Origin: Plumapathes pennacea
Taxonomy: Eukaryota; Cnidaria; Anthozoa; Antipatharia; Myriopathidae
NCBI GenBank assembly: GCA_964036295.1
Contig: OZ038464.1
Location: 8,852,001-8,916,000 of the forward strand
Direction of reading: 5' to 3'
DNA length: 64,000 bases
The translations under genes and the position numbers were made by a program. Shown piece by piece: positions 30,389 through 41,040 of the stretch (within the stretch, counting starts at the first letter, position 1; the number at the start of each line of letters is the position of its first letter). Under the pieces are notes generated by a model. The model was not told the origin of the DNA. It saw only the letters and a list, made by a program, of their open reading frames with translations, and did not search any database.

Positions 30389-31362
30389 GTGGTAGCGATT
30401 GGGCTCAACGATTAGCCGACGAATTACACAAACCAATCAAGCGAAACTTTCTGAAGCGAAAAGTGATTGTAAATTACGCTGATGAAATATGGGCTGCAGA
30501 TTTAGTCGACATGCAAAAATTAAGCAAGTGGAATAAAGGATATAAGTACCTCTTGATGGTAATCGAGGTTTTTTCAAAATATGGATGGATTCGACCACTT
30601 AAAAGTAAGCGAGGGCAAGATATTACAACCGCATTCAAATCCATTTTAAATGAAAGCAGAAAGCCAAAGTTTTTATGGACGGATAAGGGTTCTGAATTCT
30701 ACAATCAACATTTCAAAGGGTTGTTAAAAAAACACTACATCACTTTGTACTCAACTGAAAATGAAGAAAAATCACCTATCGTTGAAAGATGGAACAGAAC
30801 AATGAAAAATAAAATGTGGAAACGATTCACAGCGCAAAACAACACGCAATACGTAAATTTACTTCCAAAACTTGTCGATGAATACAACAATACAGTTCAT
30901 TCAAGCACAAAATTAACACCTGTCGAAGCAAGCGAAGAAAAGAACAAACGCATTGTCTTTGCAAATTTATTCGACGAAAAAAGACTAATGCAACCTCCTA
31001 AACCTAAATTTAAAATTGGAGACAAAGTTCGGATTTCTAAATACAAACGAAAAACTTTCGACAAAGGTTACACTGAAAATTGGACTGAAGAGATTTTTAC
31101 AATTAGTGGTGTCTCATTTACAAACCCAATAACCTATAAAATAAAGGACTTAAACGACAATGAAATACAAGGAAAATTCTATGAAGCAGAACTTCAAAAA
31201 ACTAAACAAGACGTGTTCAGAATAGAACGCATCGTGAGAAAAAACAAGAATAGTGCACTTGTGAAATGGAAAGGCTACAACGACAATTTCAACTCATGGA
31301 TACCACTTGGCGACTTGAAAAAAGTCTTGAAAAAGTCTCATGGCGTGAGACAAACCAACTAG
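30385..31362 (+). CDS. Retrovirus-type DDE integrase with chromodomain
   Basis: The catalytic core has EIWAADLVDM (Asp), LWTDKGSEF (Asp) and SPIVERWNRT (Glu), the D,D,E triad of the rve family, with 33 residues between the second Asp and the Glu. The C-terminus has KPKFKIGDKVRIS (SH3-like), FRIERIVRKNKNSALVKWKG and FNSWIPLGDL, a chromodomain. No in-frame ATG precedes the core except one at 30307 deep inside the PLA2 gene. A TTG (30385-30387) overlaps the PLA2 stop (TGA, 30386-30388) exactly where a stop-start overlap would be expected. I therefore start there, with low certainty. It inserts the element into host DNA. Confidence 0.85.
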   Translation: MSGSDWAQRLADELHKPIKRNFLKRKVIVNYADEIWAADLVDMQKLSKWNKGYKYLLMVIEVFSKYGWIRPLKSKRGQDITTAFKSILNESRKPKFLWTDKGSEFYNQHFKGLLKKHYITLYSTENEEKSPIVERWNRTMKNKMWKRFTAQNNTQYVNLLPKLVDEYNNTVHSSTKLTPVEASEEKNKRIVFANLFDEKRLMQPPKPKFKIGDKVRISKYKRKTFDKGYTENWTEEIFTISGVSFTNPITYKIKDLNDNEIQGKFYEAELQKTKQDVFRIERIVRKNKNSALVKWKGYNDNFNSWIPLGDLKKVLKKSHGVRQTN

Positions 31363-31410
31363 ACGCTGCTTTAAAAAGTTTTTACAAGACGTGTCTCATG
31401 CCATGAGACA
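31335..31410. promoter_or_regulatory. Two related palindromes at the integrase 3' end
   Basis: GTCTCATGGCGTGAGAC (31335-31351, inside the last codons) and TGTCTCATGCCATGAGACA (31392-31410, after the stop) share the same arms. They could form hairpins in RNA or bind a dimeric protein. The role is unknown. Confidence 0.45.
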
Positions 31411-31464
31411 ACACGTGCGTTTGTGAAATTACTTAAAAATATATAGTAATAGTATAATAATTAT

Positions 31465-31770
31465 ATGCCAAGACCAAGAATTTACGACGACGAAGAAAGA
31501 CATAAAAAAGTGAGAGAAAGTAAAAATAAATGCATGAGGGAAACAAAATGGAAATGTCATTGTTGTGAAATAGAAATTCCTTATCAACAAAAAACAAATC
31601 ATTGTCGCACAAAAAAGCATCAAAACGTGTCAAAAAAAATTGTCAACACGCTCGACACCATTCTAGAAAACGAAAATCATGACGAGCAGACGCGCGAATC
31701 GTTAGAAAATGCAATAAGTAGTGTAAAACAAAATATCAAAACAAAACCACTTAAAGAAGTGCGTTTATAA
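31465..31770 (+). CDS. Small zinc-finger protein (101 aa)
   Basis: It starts MPRPRIYDDEERHKKVRESK and has WKCHCCEIEIP followed by NHCRTKKHQN, a C-x2-C...H-x4-5-H finger of the U1/C2H2 type. A helical acidic tail follows. Small MPRPR-starting single-finger ORFs beside the polymerase recur in cnidarian Polintons; DNA or RNA binding is inferred. TTATAT directly precedes the ATG. Confidence 0.65.
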   Translation: MPRPRIYDDEERHKKVRESKNKCMRETKWKCHCCEIEIPYQQKTNHCRTKKHQNVSKKIVNTLDTILENENHDEQTRESLENAISSVKQNIKTKPLKEVRL

Positions 31771-31780
31771 TAGGATTATA

Positions 31781-31803
31781 ATATATATAGTTAATATATA
31801 TAG
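31781..31803 (+). promoter_or_regulatory. Double TATATA box before DNA polymerase B
   Basis: ATATATATAG (31781-31790) and AATATATATAG (31793-31803) lie in tandem, the second ending at the polymerase ATG (31804). It is the only gene here with two full boxes. Confidence 0.55.
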
Positions 31804-34800
31804 ATGAGTGAAAAAATTACGTTGAACTTAGGCGACGGAAAAAGTGATTTAAATAATCTTTCTAAAAGTGAGTTGATAAAAATTATAAGAAAGTATAAAA
31901 AGAAAGTTAAAAAACTTAAAAAACTTAAAAAAAATGAAGGCACAAAAACAGACAAAATGTTAAAAAGGCTAGAAGATGCAAAGTCATTGAAAAAAAGAGA
32001 CGACACAAAGACTCACTCGATTGATAGAAAATACGCCTTTATGAACATAAAGCCACGAACAAAGAAACCAATTCCACAAGTTAGAACAAAAATAACACCA
32101 TTGCGAAAAGCTCTCAAGAATTTCACAAAGAGTTTCGAAATTAGCGTTAAAAACAAGCAAGATCCATTAATTCAACTTCAGTCCACACGATTAGCAATAA
32201 AAAATTTCTGCTTGCAAAAAGAGTTAAACGAAATGAAAGGTTTAAAATACGTTGAAACACTAAAAATCGTGTTCTTTAAAGAAGTAAAAGGCAATTTAAT
32301 TCACAAAAGTGCCTTTTTCAATAGCAAAACTGAAACTATAATAAGTAACAATGAAATTCTAAAGTCGTTAAACTTTTCAATGGCGCAAATATTAGGAAAA
32401 ATAGCAATTTGGATTAGTGAAGGTTCAGACTGGAGAATAAAAAACGTTGAATCACATCATATAAACATTGTCAAATATAAGCCACTCCAAGGCAGCTCAT
32501 ACATAGAATTACCATTAGAGTTAAAAAAAAGTTCAAGAAAAGGATTGATCAACATTAAAAACGACGATAATGAATGTTTTAGATGGTGCCACGTGCGTTC
32601 ATTAAATCCACAAGAAAAAGATTCACAACGAATAAAAAAAAGTGATAAAAAACTAGTTGAAAAACTAAATTACAACGGAGTGAGCTTTCCAGTTCAACAA
32701 AAAGATTACAATAAAATTGAAAAACAAAACGATATCAACATAAACGTATTTGGTTACGAAAATAAAGAAACATTCCCTATCTATGTTTCAAAAGAAAAGT
32801 TTGAAAAACAAATGAACTTATTATTAATAACAGAAGGTAAAAACAATCATTATGTGTTAATAAAAAAATTCAATCGATTTATGTATAATCAATCTAAACA
32901 TAAAAATGGAAAACACTTTTGCATGTATTGTCTTCAATGCTTCTCGAGCTTAAGAGTTCTAAAAGAACACGAACAAAACTGTATTGTGATTAATGGCCAA
33001 CAAGCAATAAAAATGCCCGAAAAAAACACCTTTGTTAAATTTCAAAACTACAACAAGCAGCTGCCAGTTCCATTTGTAATCTACGCCGACTTTGAGGCCA
33101 TCACAGAAAAAATTCAAGGATGTAAACCAAATGATCATGAAAGTTATACAGAGGCATATCAAAAACACGCGGGTTCGCTTACAAAGTTGTTTGTTGTTAC
33201 GATGATAAATTTAGCAAACCATTGGTTCTGTATAGAGGAGAAAACGCAGTACATAAGTTCATCAAATCAATTTTAGAAGAAGAAAAGTGGTGTGAAAAAA
33301 TGATGAAAGAAAAGTGTAATGAGGAAATGATCTTGACTAACGAAGACGAAAAAAACTTCAAAGAATCCAAAAATTGTCACATTTGCGAAAGAAAATACAA
33401 AGAAAAAGACGTCAGAGTCCGAGATCATTGTCACATTACTGGAAAATATCGTGGATCAGCTCATCAAAGTTGTAATTTAAGTTTTAAACTAACAAAAAAA
33501 ATCCCAGTTATTTTCCACAACTTACGTGGATACGATAGTCACTTCATAATGCAAGAAATTGGCAAATTTAAAAAAACAATCAACGTAATTCCAAACAACA
33601 TGGAAAAGTACATGGCTTTCATGCTTGGACAAAACTTGGTCTTTATTGATAGTCTTCAATTTTTGAATTCAAGTCTTGAAAAATTAGTCAATAATCTATC
33701 TAAAGAGTGCTTCAAGTACACGAAACAAGAATTTGAAGAAAACTTTGAAATCATGACCAAAAAGGGTGTGTATCCATACGATTTTATGAGCAGTTTTGAA
33801 AAATTTGAAGAAAAACAACTTCCGTCAAAAGACGACTTTTTTAGCATTCTAAATGATGAGCACATCTCAAATCAACAATACAAACATGCGCAAAATGTGT
33901 GGAAAACCTTTAAATTGAAAAACATGGGTGAATACCACGACTTATATCTCAAAAGTGACGTTTTGTTGCTTGCAGACGTGTTTGAAAACTTTAGAAGCAC
34001 ATGTTTGAAGTATTATAAGTTAGACCCATGTCATTATTTCACAAGCCCAGGATTAAGTTGGGATGCAATGTTAAAAATGACTAAAATCAAACTGGAGCTA
34101 ATGAGTGATCTTGATATGCATTTGTTCATTGAAAAAGGACTGCGTGGTGGTACATCATATATTGCAAATCGTTTTTCGAGAGCAAACAATAAATACATAA
34201 AAAACTATGATAAAAACAAACCATCCAAATACATTACTTATTTGGATGCAAATAATCTTTATGGTTGGGCGATGTCGCAAAGTCTACCAACAAGTAGCTT
34301 CAAATGGTTAAGAAATGAAGAAATAAACAAATTGGACTTAGCAAAATACGACGAAAATAGTAAAGAAGGGATAATACTTGAGGTCGACCTTGAGTACCCC
34401 AAAAAACTACACAATCTTCACAATGATTATCCACTCGCACCAGAAAAAATAAAATTAGAAAAAAGTATGCTATCAGATTATTGTAAAAAAATTCAAAATA
34501 AATACAACATTAGCATTGGGCAAGTCAACAAATTAATACCATCACTAAGCAACAAAGAAAAGTATGTACTACACTACAAAAATTTACAATTATACATGGA
34601 CTTAGGTCTGAGGGTAACAAAAGTTCATCGTGTTTTAAAATTTCGCCAATCACCATGGTTGAAAATATACATTAACTTCAACACAGAGAAAAGAAAACAA
34701 GCTAAAAATCCATTTGAAATAGACTTCTTCAAATTAATGAACAATTCTGTTTATGGAAAAACAATGGAAAACATACGCAAACGTGTCAACGTAAAATTAG

Positions 34801-35598
34801 TCACAAATGAAAAAGACTTATTGAAATGGTCATCAAAACCTACATTCGTCTCTAGTAAAATATTCAGTGAAAATTTAGTCGCAGTGCATAAAATAAAAGA
34901 AACATTAACCTTAAACAGGCCAACTTATGTAGGAATGTGTATTCTAGACCTCTCAAAAACGCTAATGTACGACTTTCACTACAACTACGTTAAAAATAAA
35001 ATGCCATTTCCGGCGTTTATTAGCGTAGTTTTGAGAAAATGTAAACGTTGAAATCAGTCAAGTTTTTTAAGTGAAACACACTAAAAAATACTTTTTAATA
35101 CAACGACAAAGCAAAACTGCTTTTCACAGATACTGATTCACTTTGTTATGAAATACAAACAAGAGACATTTACGAAGACTTTTGGAAAGATAAAAGTAAA
35201 TTCGATTTTAGTGACTACCCAAAAGATTCTAAATTTCACGACGAAACCAACAAAAAAAAAATTGGCAAATTCAAGATGAAACAACCTCAATCCCAATTCG
35301 CGAGTTCGTTGGGTTGAAAAGTAAAATGTACTCATATTTAAAAGAAACAAACGAAGAATCAAAAACAGCAAAGGGAATCAAAAAAAATATCATCAAAAAC
35401 GTCATTCACCATGAAAATTACAAAAATGTACTCCTAAAAGGGCAACAAATCTATCATAAAATGAAAACAATTAGAAGTGATCATCATCAATTAGGTTCCT
35501 ACGAAATAAATAAGATAAGTTTAAGTTGTTTCGACGATAAAAGATATATTCTCAAGGATGGGATTCGCAGTTACGCGTATGGGCATTACAAAATTTAA
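31804..35598 (+). pseudogene. Protein-primed family B DNA polymerase, broken in three places
   Basis: A Lys-rich N-terminus leads to GLINIKNDDNECFRWCHVR, a zinc finger (HFCMYCLQCF...H...C) and exonuclease motif I (YADFEAITE). The frame then slips at the A-run 33161-33165. The second frame (33222-35051) has a CxxC...DHCHITGKYRG zinc/HNH-like insert, exonuclease II (FHNLRGYDSHF) and III (LYLKSDVLLLADVF), polymerase motif A (YLDANNLYGWAM) and motif B (MNNSVYGKTMENIRKR). About 90 bp of unrelated sequence with stops follows (about 35001-35092). Then a third segment carries motif C (FTDTDS, 35123-35140). The frame shifts again near 35273, and the last frame ends CFDDKRYILKDGIRSYAYGH at 35598. All catalytic motifs are recognisable, but no single product can be made. 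Confidence 0.85.
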
Positions 35599-35622
35599 AC
35601 ATAATATGTAACGTTACTATAT

Positions 35623-35961
35623 ATGGACTACTACACAAAAATTAAATTATTTTGCGATTACATTTTCAATCATCTCTCAAATAAAAATTCATACAAACTT
35701 CTAAAGTCAATCGACAATAAAGACATTGAGATACACGACTTGAAAATTTGTTGCGCTAAAAAAGAAAGAAAAATACAAGAATTATACGACGAATTAACGT
35801 GTCTACATGAATTGTATTGTGAAACAGAAAGAGAATTAGTTGATATGCACAAAAACAATGTAAGATTAATAACCAAATTAGAGGACGAACAAGAAAAACA
35901 CGTTAACATTGAACACAAACTAAAAATAAAAATTAATGAATTAGAAAACCTTTTTTGGTAA
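35623..35961 (+). CDS. Coiled-coil protein (112 aa), unknown function
   Basis: It starts MDYYTKIKLFCDYIFNHL. The remainder is one long charged helix with heptad-like Leu/Ile spacing (IQELYDELTCLHELYCETE). ACTATAT abuts the ATG. It follows the polymerase by 24 bp. No family recognised. Confidence 0.55.
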   Translation: MDYYTKIKLFCDYIFNHLSNKNSYKLLKSIDNKDIEIHDLKICCAKKERKIQELYDELTCLHELYCETERELVDMHKNNVRLITKLEDEQEKHVNIEHKLKIKINELENLFW

Positions 35962-35984
35962 AAAAAATTTCAACTATAATATAT

Positions 35985-36164
35985 ATGGAAAAAATAATAA
36001 TACCTATAGAACGCGAAAATATTATTTCAGCTTATTATTTGGATAATTTAATCATGATTTTTGTATTTAAAGAACCTTTCATAAAAAGTACATCTCATTA
36101 CAAGAAAGACAACCTTTTTTTCAACGCACTTTTAAAACATATTCGCAATTGCAAAAAACCATAA
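35985..36164 (+). CDS. Small hypothetical protein (59 aa)
   Basis: I start at the ATG at 35985 because AATATAT overlaps it. The product begins MEKIIIPIERENIISAYY and ends HIRNCKKP. It is the last gene before the right TIR. No motif recognised; the promoter box is the main reason for calling it. Confidence 0.45.
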   Translation: MEKIIIPIERENIISAYYLDNLIMIFVFKEPFIKSTSHYKKDNLFFNALLKHIRNCKKP

Positions 36165-36278
36165 TTTTATATTCATTTCATGTTTCATTTTTCTTTACTT
36201 TCTTCATTTTTATATTTTACTTAATTAATAAATTAAAATTTCGTCGCCATTAATATTTAGTCATTACTTGAGTATTAT

Positions 36279-36701
36279 ACACCATTTCAGGGGTTGTGCA
36301 ATAGCGAGTTCGTATCATTTGTGAGTCGAAATTTACATATGATATAGTGATTGTAGAGGTGATTAAAGGGCATTATTGTTAAAAGCTATGAGTACAGTTT
36401 TTGGTAACTTAATTATTTAACCAATCTATATGTTTTAAAAAAAATTTAAACCATATTGTATCTTATTTTTTCCATTCTATATGTTTTTTAAAAAATTTAA
36501 GTGCGTTTGCAAAAATAAAAATTACAAAAAACTGCGCTGTAAGTAAAGACTCTCAAACATGTATTATGTTGTGTTGTAAAGGCAGTGCAAGTGCAATAAT
36601 ACAAAAAGCTAAGAGCGCAGTTTTTTAGCAACTTAATTTATGCCATATTTTGATGAAAATGCGCTGTAAAGTGCGCCCATACCCTCAACTCCTATACTAC
36701 T
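36279..36701 (-). repeat. Polinton right terminal inverted repeat
   Basis: Reverse complement of 16760-17183, with near identity in the outer ~260 bp and many differences in the inner part. The last base (36701) is followed directly by AGATAC. Confidence 0.9.
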
Positions 36702-36707
36702 AGATAC
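36702..36707. other. Polinton target-site duplication, right copy (AGATAC)
   Basis: Exact copy of 16754-16759, immediately outside the right TIR. Confidence 0.9.
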
Positions 36708-37338
36708 CATTCCTAACTAGAAATACGATAATCGCATATACCCCCCTCACTCTGCCATTGATGGGACTTTTACTTTGGTAACTCCCAATAAGAGTAGCCT
36801 TTGTTTTACCGAAATGTTGACTCAATCTTTTCTTCGAACTCAAGTGCTACACGCAAAGGAAGGAGAAAAAGAATGGTGTGTGTTATACTTTTGCGTTGAA
36901 AAAAGAATCGATTGCATGACGAAGTACGTATTTCCCACGGTCGGCACGTCAAATTAATTCATACAGTCTGCCAAGCACGTTCTCGAAATTTAATACTCAA
37001 AGTTTGAAGTTGGTCGGCCGTCGTAGTACGGGAAAAAAGGAACACTGATTTTCCAATTTTGAATTCATAGGCAGTACAATTAAATAGGCTTCCTGTGCGA
37101 TTTGTTTTTACTACCGCATGCACCAGACTCAGGCATGCATATTTAATAGGCTCGAATTGTTTTGTATGTGAACCCACTCAAAACAGCAAAATTTCTCCCA
37201 GAATCAAAGCAAAACTTGAACAGTTTACTTCAAATTATACACGGGCTTCAGACCCAGTAATACTTCTAAGGGCTTGTGAACGATTCTCGCTGCAATCACC
37301 GCGTGTCAGATTACAGAAAAATAAGACATCTGACTAAA
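36708..37338. other. No gene recognised; host flank right of the Polinton
   Basis: Short open frames only, without motifs or splice evidence. Confidence 0.5.
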
Positions 37339-37924
37339 TCATTCAAGACTCCAAGTTCCGATTGCTCTGAGCAAATACGGTAGCCGAAACTGGCGACAGA
37401 AGCGTAGTAAAACAATACTTCGAGGGAAAATGATCAGCATACAGATTTTAATACATTCTTGAAGTGATCGAGTTACAAAATATATATTTGTCACGGTGAT
37501 TGTTCGATTTCCACTGACTAACCTTTGTTGCTTGTCCTTTCTAAATAAGTATCTGAGTTTAACACAAAACGGCGTCTGAAGCTCCCGATTTGCTTTCAAG
37601 CGCTGTTCCCTTTGCGGAGTTGTCTGTGTTACCCGCTTCTGTTCATGTCGCTTTTGGTCGGCATTCATGCGCTGTTGTCTTAATTTGCGGAGTCTTCTCT
37701 TCGGCCCGCTTTTTCTCCTGAAGTTTCCGATTTGCGTTCAAGCGCTGTTCTCTTTGCGGAGTTGTCTGCGTTACCCGTTTCCGTTCATGTCGCTTTCGAT
37801 CGGCATTCATGCGCTGTTGTTCGCTCGTTTCACGATTTCGCCTTGCTCGTGCCTGTTCCCTTCTCATTTGAAGACGAGCTTCGCGAGACTGTTGTGTTTC
37901 AAGTTTTTCAGTTAAGTTTTCCAT
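37339..37924 (-). pseudogene. Arg/Gln/Glu-rich repeat-containing coding remnant
   Basis: From the ATG at 37924 the frame reads MENLTEKLETQQSREARLQM and continues in RR/ET/Q-rich units such as RNRETSEQQRMNADRKRHER. The frame then shifts near 37650-37670. A 100-bp unit is repeated with a period of 140 bp (37581-37680 and 37721-37820), both encoding NADxKRHExKRVTQTTPQRE. Such ET(S/P)EQR-type repeats occur N-terminal to Helitron/Pif1-like proteins in cnidarians, so this may be a transposon fragment. That link is a weak inference. Confidence 0.35.
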
Positions 37925-39120
37925 TTTCGTGAACGCAGCTACAATATATTGTTACTTCGTTCAAATCTAAATGCTTCGTTCAAATCTAATTTCTCTAAGT
38001 TATTCCGAGTAAAACAACAGGGCACACGTGATCGATCCGGCCTTTGTTATTGGTTAGCGGGGTAACCGCGCCTAAAGTCGTACGCCAGACAGACTGACTG
38101 ACAGACAACGCTAAATTTCGAGATGGCGACAGGCTTGGAGTCCCCAAGTAGGCGGTATAATATTACTGCATTAGTGTCGTGAGTATTTCCCTCACTTCGT
38201 TCGGGGATTAAAATTTATTTGAAACTAGAATACATGACCAAAACATATAATAAAAAGGACAAAAGATAATTCAAAAGGCAATAAAACGTAAAATTATAAA
38301 TCACTGAATGAAATATTTTGTTCGCAGCGTTCGTCCACCCGAAGACGAACAGCGAATTTATCTATACAAAACTTAAGTGAAATGGTTCTAAACTTCAGAC
38401 TGATATTCTAAATTCACAGATCGATCTCGTTAAAGCAAATCTGTTAAATCTGCAGACAGAATAGAAGCAAAATTAGCAATCGGACTGGAAATAATATTGT
38501 GCGAAGTACATCGCCACGTGGTGATAAACAAAGTCAGTTTCACGAAGAAATTTCTTCCCTGCGGATTCGTTTGGCGGTCTCTGTCAAGGCGAATAACTCA
38601 ACGAAGAAACATACTGTCTTGGACAGATCAGAAGCTTACAAGAATCCGCGTTCGTACCTCCGCCATTGTAAGTTCAAACAACATGACATCTCTCCTTTCG
38701 TCTTCATCGGTCGAAGGCTCTTTCAGAATTTAAATCTGTCAAAATCTGTTCATAAGTCGCCAGTTATTTTGAGGAGATAACCTTCCACATTTAGCAGCAT
38801 CAAGTCGCATTTTTTGTCCGTGAAAGTACGAAAACAAGTGACTCGACTTCTGTCTTCCTCGATAGTCACCGCACGTGGTCTGATAATATGCGAGGGCAGC
38901 TCATTTGAAGAGTGAGGGCTCAGGCGTCTGCGTTCCTAATTGGCCGTCAGCTGTCACATGACTGAAAATCCGGAACGACACATTCCACAGTATTTCGAGA
39001 TTGGTTGCGACATTAGTGTTGCTGCGTCGCCGGTGCTCCGCAGCAATAAAAAAAATAATAACTATATGTGAATTAAAATATAAAATGGTCTATATGCTAA
39101 TTATAAAAAATTAAGATACA
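37925..39120. other. No gene recognised
   Basis: Short frames only. I see no motif, no clear repeat boundary and no RNA gene. Confidence 0.45.
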
Positions 39121-39495
39121 GTAAACACCCGCTTATAAGAACCTAGTGGATTAAGAACCTACAGGCTGAATTTGGGAATTTAGCCCCCTATTATATATAT
39201 ATAAGAACCCATTCAGCCTGACATTTGAAATAGGTTCTTATTTGGTAGATCAGTCCAATTAAGTCAATTAAAAAAGCAGGCATTGTATGAGTAAAATGTA
39301 CTTTACTACAACTGTACAATACTTAAATGATCTTTAATAATATAATTATATATCATAGTTATCATGGATTTGTACTATTCTGAACAGTAGCAAACAGTTT
39401 ACAGCCCTGAATTAATAAGAACCTATTCAGGAACCTAAACAGCCTGATTTGACACTAAACACCCGATATATAAGAACCTATTCAGGCTGACTTGT
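39121..39495. repeat. Dispersed repeat with TAAGAACCTATTCAGG units
   Basis: The phrases TATAAGAACC(C/T)ATTCAG and CAGCCTGA(A/C)TT recur in both orientations (about 39134, 39200, 39415 and 39470), with GTAAACACCCG and CTAAACACCCG starts. It looks like nested or partial copies of one repeat. Confidence 0.6.
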
Positions 39496-40627
39496 AAAAT
39501 GTAATAATTTCTAGACTAGTGTACCTATACGGCAGTGAGTGCTGCCTCATGGAGAAGTCAACAAACAATATAAGAGTTATATTGCAATTTATTACACGAC
39601 TAGACTGCTGAGCGGGCCGATACAGAAAATCCACCAATCAGATCGCTCCTTTGCCGGTCTGATATTTTCTAAGTATCAGACCGGCTGTATCAGACTGGGT
39701 ATGATCACATAAGATTACGCATGTTTTTCTGAGCTGAAAAAACAATCAATATGGCAGACCAAGCTCGGGTAATAAGGAATATTAAATGACCACTGAAATT
39801 TGAAGAAAACCATACAAGTGCGGCTGTCAAATTTGATAAGCATTTGACGCTTGCAGCCAAGGTTGAATCGTCGAGTCTGCAGCTAAAAAGTTTTTGTAGT
39901 TTGAATTCTTCTTATTGACTTGTGAATGGTGAAGAGGATAACTGGTTGAGTTCTGCGGAAAGTAGCATGGGGGAAGTTTGCGGAACGTTTCTCGTAACTT
40001 GCTGAAACGGATGGCAACGAACAGAGTCGCTCGCAAAACTCGACATTGTCTTCTTCAAAGTTAAGCGAAAGATATAAGTTCTCCTCGGAGCCAGAAACAA
40101 TCTTCATGTAAGTCAGTAGCCTTTCAGTCCTGAATTCTCTAATTTCTCATCTCCAAAAGATGTAAATTTTAACTGCTTGTCGTTCCAACAAAGCTTCCTG
40201 GGACTCTTACAGGACTACTTTCAAAATGGTGGCGGCGGTCACCGCCATTTTGTTTTGAATTCATGAATTTGCCGAGATGCGTACTGAGCTGAGTAGCAGG
40301 TAAGGATTGGCGTTTAATTGTTTGTTTTCTACGACAGTACAGAGTAAGACTGGTCAATCTTCGTGGACTTATGATGCATCCGCAAATTGTAGTTTTGTCT
40401 TTCAACCCACTCGTTTTACTTGTTTCCTTTGGCTCCGCTAAAGTTGATGGTTTCTCCTGTACTTTTCTATGACATTTTGTTCACATAAATAAAAGAAAAT
40501 TGTAGATCGGGTCTGTATGCTCTAAGCTTGCAAGATTTGTACTCTGAGATTTCTTGTTTACGACTTACGCACGGCATAAAATTTTACCGATCGGTGCAGG
40601 TTTCAATGATCACAAAGTCGACGGTGT
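39496..40627. other. No gene recognised; short hairpin at 39652-39683
   Basis: The hairpin has arms CCGGTCTGATA and TATCAGACCGG. The remaining sequence has short overlapping frames with no recognised motif. Confidence 0.45.
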
Positions 40628-40791
40628 AATAAATCTCTTATTGACCGAGTTTGCTCGGGACCGTACTGGGAGAATATCGGCCCTCGGTCTTTTTTGTACG
40701 GACCTCGCTGCGCTCGGTCCGTACTGTCAAGACCTCGGGCCGATATTCTCCCAGTACGGCCCTCGCACTCGGTCAATAAGATATATTTATT
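40628..40791. repeat. Near-perfect palindromic MITE
   Basis: The arms AATAAATCTCTTATTGACCG and CGGTCAATAAGATATATTTA close a long foldback. The interior also pairs (GTACTGGGAGAATATCGGCC against its reverse complement near 40740-40760). Confidence 0.85.
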
Positions 40792-41040
40792 AACATATTA
40801 TTGACAATAATCATTCAATAGATAACAATGTATGTTATAAACATGAACGTTATATGGCGCAAGGCTAAACGCCAAAGATCGAACATCGATCAACTGTCAA
40901 ATTAGACCTAAAGCTAAAAAAAGAAAAGGCAATATTATCAGCTGTCGCCTGGCTGCAGCATTCAAAAGTCGTGATCAAAATTCGTGCCTTGGTTCCTACA
41001 AGTGGAATTCTCCATTCTTTTGGTAGTGCAACCTCCTTTC

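Larger units (their letters stand above)
16760..36701. mobile_element. Polinton/Maverick (adintovirus-like) element, complete at both ends
   Basis: The 19,942-bp element has inverted termini starting AGTAGTATAGG and a 6-bp target duplication. It encodes the Polinton hallmark set: protein-primed DNA polymerase B, retrovirus-type integrase with chromodomain, FtsK/HerA packaging ATPase, adenovirus-type protease, major and minor jelly-roll capsid proteins. It also has fibre-like proteins, a PLA2 protein and a VLTF3-like zinc-ribbon protein. The large structural block reads leftward and the replication/integration block reads rightward, diverging from about 28975-29064. Frameshifts break several genes (VLTF3-like, stalk protein, protease, protein X, penton, ATPase, polymerase), so this copy looks defective unless the indels are assembly errors. 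Confidence 0.95.
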
